This document shows, piece after piece, positions 13,560-18,170 of a DNA stretch of 18,170 bases. Within the stretch, counting starts at the first letter, position 1. Each line of letters begins with the position of its first letter. The stretch spans positions 1-18,170 of the forward strand of contig JAJZRM010000011.1 of the NCBI GenBank assembly GCA_021802685.1, read 5' to 3'. Position numbers and translations under genes: made by a program. The notes below the pieces were generated by a model. That model was not told where the DNA came from. It was given only the letters and a program-made list of their open reading frames with translations, and did no database searches. The stretch comes from Deltaproteobacteria bacterium. GTDB taxonomy: Bacteria > Desulfobacterota > Deferrimicrobia > Deferrimicrobiales > Deferrimicrobiaceae.

Positions 13560-15986
13560 TTACGGGAACACCGGCCCCAGCGGAGGAGGCACCGCGGTCG
13601 CCGTTCCGCGAGGCGCACGGATCTCCCCGCCCATCGAGACGAAGTGGCTGCGCGCGACGTCGGAGTCGTGGCAATGGCCGCACGCCGATGTCGCCGGCGT
13701 GTTCACCAGGTCGGTGGCGTTCGGTACGGTTGCCCGGGCCGCGTTGACATCCGCCACGGTGTTATCCGCACCCGTGGTGATTTGCGCGGTGGTCAACAGG
13801 CGCCCGGTCGTCTGAACGTTCTGGTACAGGTTGTTCAGGTGGCACTTTCCGCAATGGCTCAGGTCGCCCGGGTAGGTGATCTCATCCCCCTGGAGAAGAA
13901 CGCCGTCCCGGAAGTTGCGGATATCCACGAAGTTGGTGGTCCGCTTGGCGGCCCCGTGCAGCCCGTGGATCAGCTCCTTGAAGTTGTTGGACACTTCGGG
14001 GTACTGCAGCGGATCGGTCCCGAAGAGGGCCGAGATGTCGGGGTTGACCGGGGTGGTCGCGAACGTGCGCGCGCTGGTGGTCATGTTGGGGTTGTGGCAC
14101 ATCACGCAGACCTGCGCGTTGCTGACGCGGTTCCCGCCGTGCCCTTCGAAGATCTCGTGGCACTCGAGGCAGCCGACCGGCTGGCCCGTCAACGGATCAT
14201 TGTTGTTGGTATAGCCGCTCTCGACCGCCACGCGGCGGACCGTGTCTCCGGTGACGCTCTTGGCGACCGAGAAAGTGTGGCGGCCGACGTTGTCGAGCGC
14301 GCCGTCGCCGTTCGTGTCCGCCCCGTTGGTCTGGGTGAAGTACCCCTGGAGGGCGACCGCCCGCATCGTCGCGCCGACCGGGAACGCGTCCGCCCGCTGC
14401 ACCGTGTACTGCGCGAACGTGTTGTCGAAGGCGACGATCGGCAGACCGATGATGGAGAGACTCTCCGGCTGCCCGTTGGTCCTGCCGAGGTTGTTGTAGT
14501 CCACGGGTGCGTCGACACCGTCCTGCGGCAAGGTGTAGGCGAACAGGAAGCTCGGGCCGCCGGTGAAGCCGGCGGGCCGGGTGATCACGTTGTCGCCGAG
14601 GTTCACGAACGCGCCGTCCTGCTGGATCCAGAACTTGATCGTCGCCACGTTGGAGGCGTCCACCGTGACCTCGTCGATGCCGTACGTGAAGCTGACCAGC
14701 GTGCCGGGGAGCTGCAGGTTGTTCGGCGTCGCGTTCTCGGTGGCGTGGTAGCCCGGGATGAGCGAAGCCGGGTGACAGAGAGAGCAAGTGGCGTTATTGG
14801 CTTGCGCGCCGCCGATATGGCCGGCGCCGGTTGCGAAGTTGATGGTGATATGGCAGGAGCCGCACGCCGTGATGGTCGGCCTGTCCGTCCAGTTGCTGTA
14901 AGTGTTGTCGGTGTCCGGTCCCTGGTGGCATTTCGTGCAGTTGCGGATGCCCTGGGGATAGGTCACTTCGCTGAAATCGCCGAGTTCGCCGAGGTTCTGC
15001 ACGCCGGCGGCCTCGTGATTGTGGATCTTGTGGATCAGGTTGACGAGGTTGCCGTTGTCCCATCCGCCGCCCGCCGCGGTCTCGAGCTTGGCGTTGTGGC
15101 AGGCCTGGCAATACTTGTACTCGCGACGGGAACCGCCGTGAATCGCCAGCGGATCGTGGCAGGTGTTGCAGGCCGTCGTGCTGACGGTGTTCTTCAGGGG
15201 ATACTCGGCGGTCGGAGCGACGCCGTCCCCTCCGCCGATCGGCGCCACCGAGTCGAAGATGGAGTCAACCGCCGGCCTTCTGGCGCTCACATTGTAGTAC
15301 GGATCGGTGGTGAAGTTGGTGATCGGGATCCCCCGGACCTCGACGATCGTCCGAACGACCGCGTTGTCCAACGACCCGATGTCGGAAACCCGCACGGAGT
15401 TGTCCGGGAAGGTGTAGGTGTAGTTGCCGGCCGCCAGCGTTCCCACGAGCGTGAGGCCCGCCGGGTTGTTCTCGTAAAACGGGCCGCTGCCGCTGGCCGC
15501 GGGCCTGTGCACGACGCCGTTCCATTCGTCGGCATCGCCGTTCGTTCCGGCCACCAGCTTGGCGAGCGTGAGCCGCAGGTAGGAGAGACCGCTGGAGGTC
15601 GCCGTGCGGAGGTCGATATTGCCGGTGATGTCAATCCCGGCGGCGTCGGTCGCCGCGAAAGTGAAATCCACCGTGACGGGGACGTTGTCCCCGGCGGGCG
15701 CGCCGAAGGCGACGTTGCTGACGGTAACCGAAACCGAGCCGGGGGGTATGGGATTCCCGGTCGTCGTGTTGAGGCGGTGCATATTGTTGACGTCGAACGG
15801 TTGTCCCGCGGCGTGGCAGGCGACACAGGTCTCCAGAGCCACGACACCGGTCCCGGGACCGCCGCCGGCGCCCGGAGGCCCGGCAGGACCCGCAGGGCCC
15901 GCCGCTCCGTCGTCCCCGCTGCATCCGTAAAATGCCAACGGAGCCAGCAAGGCGAATACGGCTAGCAGGGTGGTCAACCTTCTCAT
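13560..15986 (-). CDS. Decaheme c-type cytochrome lipoprotein, OmcA/MtrC family
   Basis: The 808-residue protein has exactly ten CXXCH haem motifs. One is at residues 54-58, five lie between 273 and 405 (starting 273, 293, 350, 375, 401), and four between 606 and 773 (starting 606, 627, 712, 769). It starts with a signal peptide (MRRLTTLLAV...) ending in FYGC, a probable lipidation site at Cys22, followed by a collagen-like Gly-X-Y stretch (GAAGPAGPAGPPG). Residues 80-260 and 420-600 are haem-free and beta-rich, matching the alternating beta-barrel and multihaem layout of outer-membrane extracellular electron conduits. His-rich LIHKIHNHE and LIHGLHG probably give distal haem ligands. ATG 15986 follows AAGGAGGG closely. 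The gene has its own promoter candidate and terminator, so it looks monocistronic. No MtrA/MtrB-like porin partner is in the window. Confidence 0.93.
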   Translation of the reverse strand: MRRLTTLLAVFALLAPLAFYGCSGDDGAAGPAGPAGPPGAGGGPGTGVVALETCVACHAAGQPFDVNNMHRLNTTTGNPIPPGSVSVTVSNVAFGAPAGDNVPVTVDFTFAATDAAGIDITGNIDLRTATSSGLSYLRLTLAKLVAGTNGDADEWNGVVHRPAASGSGPFYENNPAGLTLVGTLAAGNYTYTFPDNSVRVSDIGSLDNAVVRTIVEVRGIPITNFTTDPYYNVSARRPAVDSIFDSVAPIGGGDGVAPTAEYPLKNTVSTTACNTCHDPLAIHGGSRREYKYCQACHNAKLETAAGGGWDNGNLVNLIHKIHNHEAAGVQNLGELGDFSEVTYPQGIRNCTKCHQGPDTDNTYSNWTDRPTITACGSCHITINFATGAGHIGGAQANNATCSLCHPASLIPGYHATENATPNNLQLPGTLVSFTYGIDEVTVDASNVATIKFWIQQDGAFVNLGDNVITRPAGFTGGPSFLFAYTLPQDGVDAPVDYNNLGRTNGQPESLSIIGLPIVAFDNTFAQYTVQRADAFPVGATMRAVALQGYFTQTNGADTNGDGALDNVGRHTFSVAKSVTGDTVRRVAVESGYTNNNDPLTGQPVGCLECHEIFEGHGGNRVSNAQVCVMCHNPNMTTSARTFATTPVNPDISALFGTDPLQYPEVSNNFKELIHGLHGAAKRTTNFVDIRNFRDGVLLQGDEITYPGDLSHCGKCHLNNLYQNVQTTGRLLTTAQITTGADNTVADVNAARATVPNATDLVNTPATSACGHCHDSDVARSHFVSMGGEIRAPRGTATAVPPPLGPVFP

Positions 15987-16218
15987 CTTTCCCTCCTTGG
16001 GAATTGGTGTTGGATGCCTGCGATCTCGGATGTAGTGAATCCCCGGTGCCCCTTGTTCCCGATCCTCATTCCTTTCGTGTCTGTCGTTTGTTCCGACGCA
16101 CCCCCTTTCCGATTGGTGATTACCCGACCCGGACAAACGATCCGGTGGTTCCTGCATTGCGCCGTGGATTGTTGCCGATAATCCAGCAATGAGTAGCGCT
16201 TAGCCTATGTTGTTGACT

Positions 16219-16247
16219 ACTGTATCCATTAATCCGGGGAGCGTCAA
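16219..16247 (-). promoter_or_regulatory. Candidate sigma-70 promoter for the decaheme cytochrome
   Basis: On the minus strand TTGACG (16247-16242) and TACAGT (16224-16219) are separated by 17 bases, with five and four consensus matches respectively. Transcription would begin near 16212, leaving a leader of about 225 bases. Confidence 0.5.
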
Positions 16248-16320
16248 GAATCAATCCTGTCCGCTTGTCCGACGCAAGGGGAAACAAACGGACGAACATA
16301 TTCAGGACGATTGAAATCGG

Positions 16321-16377
16321 GAGGAGGTTTCGGTACGATCAGGTAGTCTTCCCCCGCTCGGAAACCGAATCCTCCTC
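16321..16377 (+). promoter_or_regulatory. Imperfect hairpin in the aconitase leader with an anti-Shine-Dalgarno arm
   Basis: GAGGAGGTTTCGGT (16321-16334) pairs with ACCGAATCCTCCTC (16364-16377) at 12 of 14 positions around a 29-base loop. The right arm's CCTCCTC (16371-16377) is also perfectly complementary to the aconitase GAGGAGG at 16427-16433. The two pairings exclude each other. The structure is seen in sequence; a regulatory role is inference. Confidence 0.5.
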
Positions 16378-16427
16378 TTCGAACATCAACCTGTGATGCC
16401 GGCGGCGGGGCAACCATCCGATCCACG

Positions 16428-16433
16428 AGGAGG
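16428..16433 (+). promoter_or_regulatory. Shine-Dalgarno sequence that sets the aconitase GTG start
   Basis: AGGAGG lies five bases before GTG 16439, supporting that non-ATG start. No ATG in frame nearby has comparable support. Confidence 0.8.
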
Positions 16434-16438
16434 TCCTG

Positions 16439-18170
16439 GTGGGAAAGAATATCGTTCAGAAGATCATTGACGCGCATTACGTCTCCGGCGACAAGAAGGC
16501 CGGCAAGGAGGTCGCCGTCCGGATCGACCAGACCCTCACCCAGGACGCCACCGGGACGATGGCGTACCTGCAATTCGAGGCGATGGGCGTTCCGAAGGTG
16601 AAGACCGAGGTTTCGGTTTCCTACGTGGACCACAACACGCTGCAGGAAGGCTTCGAGAACGCCGACGACCACCTCTACCTGCAGACGGTGGCGGCGCGGC
16701 ACGGGATCCGCTACTCCCGGGCGGGGAACGGCATCTGCCACCAGGTCCACCTCGAGCGGTTCGGCGCCCCCGGCAAGACCCTTCTGGGCTCGGACTCCCA
16801 TACGCCGACCGGCGGGGGCATCGGGATGATGGCGATCGGCGCGGGCGGCCTGGACGTCGCCGTGGCGATGGCGGGCGGTCCCTTCTACATGACGTACCCC
16901 CGGGTGGTGAAAGTGAATCTCACCGGGCGGCTGCAAGCCTGGGTGGCCGCCAAGGACGTCATCCTCAAACTGCTGGAGATCCTCACCACCAAGGGAAACG
17001 TGGGGAGCGTCGTGGAGTACGGCGGCGAGGGAGTGGAATCGCTGTCGGTTCCCGAGCGGGCCACGATCACGAACATGGGCGCCGAGCTCGGCGTGACCAC
17101 CTCGATCTTCCCTTCCGACAAGGTCACAAGAGCGTTCCTCAAAGCCCAGGGGCGCGAAGGCTCCTACGCAGCGCTGAAAGCGGACCCCACCGCGAAATAC
17201 GACCGGGTGATCGACATCGACCTCTCGGCGCTCGAGCCGATGGTGGCGATGCCGCACAGCCCGGACAACGTGAAGCGGGTCCGGGACATCGCGGGGAAGA
17301 AGGTCGACCAGGTGCTCGTCGGGTCGTGCACCAACGCGTCCTACAAGGACGTGACCACGCTGGCGGGGATCCTCGCGGGCCGCACCGTCAGTCCGAACGT
17401 GTCGTTCGGCGTCGCTCCCGGTTCGCGGCAGGTCCTCCAGATGGCCGCCAGGGAAAGCAGCATCGCCACCTTGGTGGGTGCCGGTGCCCGTATCCTCGAG
17501 ACCGCCTGCGGCTTCTGCATCGGCGCGGGGCAGGCGCCGCCTTCGGGCGGCGTGTCCGTGCGCACGAACAACCGGAATTTCGAGGGCCGCTCCGGCACCC
17601 GGGACGCCGGGATCTTCCTCGTGTCGGCGGAGACCGCGGCGGCGTGCGCCCTGAAGGGCGAGATGGCCGATCCCCGCGACGCGGCGGCGGAGCTCGGGAT
17701 CGAATACCCGAGCGTCAAGGCTCCGAAGAAATTCCACATCGACGACACGATGGTCATCGCTCCGCCTTCGGCCGGCGCGGCGGTGGAGGTCCGGCGCGGC
17801 CCGAACATCGGCAAGCCGCCGGAGAGCGCTCCCCTCCCCGAGTCGATCCGCGGCGAAGTGACGCTGAAGGTCGGGGACAAGATCACCACGGACCACATCA
17901 TGCCCGCGGGGGCCCGTCTCAAGTACCGTTCCAACATCGCGAAGTACGCCGAGTACGTCTTCGAGGGCGTCGATCCGGCCTTCAACCGGCGGTCGCTGGA
18001 GAACAAGGCGAAAGGGATCCACAACGTGGTCGTGGGGGGGCTCTCGTACGGCCAGGGATCCTCCCGGGAGCACGCGGCGATCTGCCCGAGCTACCTCGGC
18101 GTGCGGGCGGTCATCACCAAGTCGTTCGAACGGATCCACGCCGCCAACCTGATCAACTTCGGCATCGTCC
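16439..18170 (+). CDS. Aconitate hydratase, Aquifex/Geobacter type, 3' end cut by window
   Basis: Aconitase isomerises citrate and isocitrate through cis-aconitate in the TCA cycle using a [4Fe-4S] cluster. About 577 codons are visible of an expected 640-660. The cluster ligands are Cys297 (GSCTNAS) and Cys357/Cys360 (ETACGFCIG). GSDSHTPTGGGIGMMAIGAGGLDVA (about 117-141) is the core active-site stretch. The C-terminal swivelling domain has begun, with KITTDHIMPAG and GLSYGQGSSREHAA (substrate-binding Arg). The relatively short form, without the long N-terminal extension of AcnA or the AcnB layout, resembles the group annotated as Aquifex-type aconitase. GTG 16439 is chosen on its AGGAGG. It is divergent from the cytochrome and preceded by a leader with a possible RNA switch. 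Confidence 0.94.
   Translation, partial: MGKNIVQKIIDAHYVSGDKKAGKEVAVRIDQTLTQDATGTMAYLQFEAMGVPKVKTEVSVSYVDHNTLQEGFENADDHLYLQTVAARHGIRYSRAGNGICHQVHLERFGAPGKTLLGSDSHTPTGGGIGMMAIGAGGLDVAVAMAGGPFYMTYPRVVKVNLTGRLQAWVAAKDVILKLLEILTTKGNVGSVVEYGGEGVESLSVPERATITNMGAELGVTTSIFPSDKVTRAFLKAQGREGSYAALKADPTAKYDRVIDIDLSALEPMVAMPHSPDNVKRVRDIAGKKVDQVLVGSCTNASYKDVTTLAGILAGRTVSPNVSFGVAPGSRQVLQMAARESSIATLVGAGARILETACGFCIGAGQAPPSGGVSVRTNNRNFEGRSGTRDAGIFLVSAETAAACALKGEMADPRDAAAELGIEYPSVKAPKKFHIDDTMVIAPPSAGAAVEVRRGPNIGKPPESAPLPESIRGEVTLKVGDKITTDHIMPAGARLKYRSNIAKYAEYVFEGVDPAFNRRSLENKAKGIHNVVVGGLSYGQGSSREHAAICPSYLGVRAVITKSFERIHAANLINFGIV

Larger units (their letters stand above)
15987..16438. other. 452-bp divergent intergenic region between the decaheme cytochrome and aconitase
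   Basis: No protein-coding gene is supported here. The left half is the likely 5' leader of the cytochrome (about 225 bases), which contains an 8-bp inverted repeat (TCGTTTGT at 16084-16091 and ACAAACGA at 16133-16140). Next comes the candidate cytochrome promoter. The right half (from about 16250) is the likely aconitase leader, with a long imperfect hairpin and a Shine-Dalgarno sequence. A 24-codon frame from ATG 16396 overlaps the aconitase start out of frame and lacks a ribosome binding site. Confidence 0.75.

Noticed and set aside
13527..15965. 812-codon plus-strand open frame opposite the decaheme cytochrome
   Set aside because: The cytochrome strand has ten CXXCH motifs, a signal peptide and a ribosome binding site; the opposite frame is only Val/Arg/Gly/Asp-rich shadow.
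15987..16212. GEMM (cyclic dinucleotide) riboswitch before the cytochrome
   Set aside because: The minus-strand leader was read for the conserved GEMM core (GCAAAGCC-like stretch and tetraloop-bearing helix) and it was not found.
16396..16470. Upstream overlapping small frame before aconitase
   Set aside because: It has 24 codons, no Shine-Dalgarno sequence and no sequence character of a leader peptide; probably chance.
16244..18139. 631-codon minus-strand open frame opposite aconitase
   Set aside because: Aconitase cluster and active-site motifs are intact on the plus strand; the minus frame has no motif and is His/Arg/Gly-rich shadow.

Overview
This is an 18.2 kb stretch of a high-GC bacterial chromosome with tightly packed genes that often overlap by 1-11 bases. 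A decaheme OmcA/MtrC-type lipoprotein cytochrome, an aconitase resembling the form found in Geobacter and Aquifex, and a gap/tpiA/secG cluster together suggest a deltaproteobacterium in the broad sense (Desulfuromonadota/Desulfobacterota), probably able to respire metals or other external electron acceptors. That assignment is inference from gene content. There is no rRNA, tRNA, transposase, integrase or CRISPR array in the window.

Region 1 (1-7159, minus strand) is one long apparent operon. It reads FAD-dependent dehydrogenase, YhaM-like OB/HD 3'-5' exoribonuclease, bioF, a BioH-like esterase, bioC, bioD and bioA, with bioA running off the left edge. BioC and the esterase make and release the pimeloyl thioester; BioF, BioA and BioD then build dethiobiotin. 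BioB is not in view. From the nuclease onward every junction overlaps, which suggests translational coupling.

Region 2 (7146-8622) holds a small LEA14/WHy-domain lipoprotein (plus strand), whose 5' end overlaps the FAD gene divergently and whose 3' end overlaps a D-2-hydroxyacid dehydrogenase (minus strand) convergently. Region 3 (8670-11250, plus strand) is a gap-tpiA-secG operon with a near-perfect sigma-70 promoter and a terminator. The pgk gene often found between gap and tpiA is missing. In its place is a 292-bp non-coding element bounded by 24-bp inverted repeats (23/24 identical), whose right arm supplies the tpiA ribosome binding site.

Region 4 (11290-13520) has a cold-shock protein and a 57-residue zinc-ribbon protein on the minus strand, and lnt (apolipoprotein N-acyltransferase) on the plus strand. 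Region 5 (13560-15986, minus strand) is a single-gene unit for an 808-residue decaheme lipoprotein cytochrome with a short collagen-like linker. Region 6 (15987-18170) is a 452-bp divergent intergenic region followed by an aconitase gene cut by the right edge. The aconitase leader can form two mutually exclusive pairings involving its Shine-Dalgarno sequence.

Most of the window is housekeeping metabolism. The parts most worth a second look are the inverted-repeat element between gap and tpiA, the aconitase leader RNA, the orphan decaheme cytochrome, and the tandem repeat abutting the cold-shock promoter.
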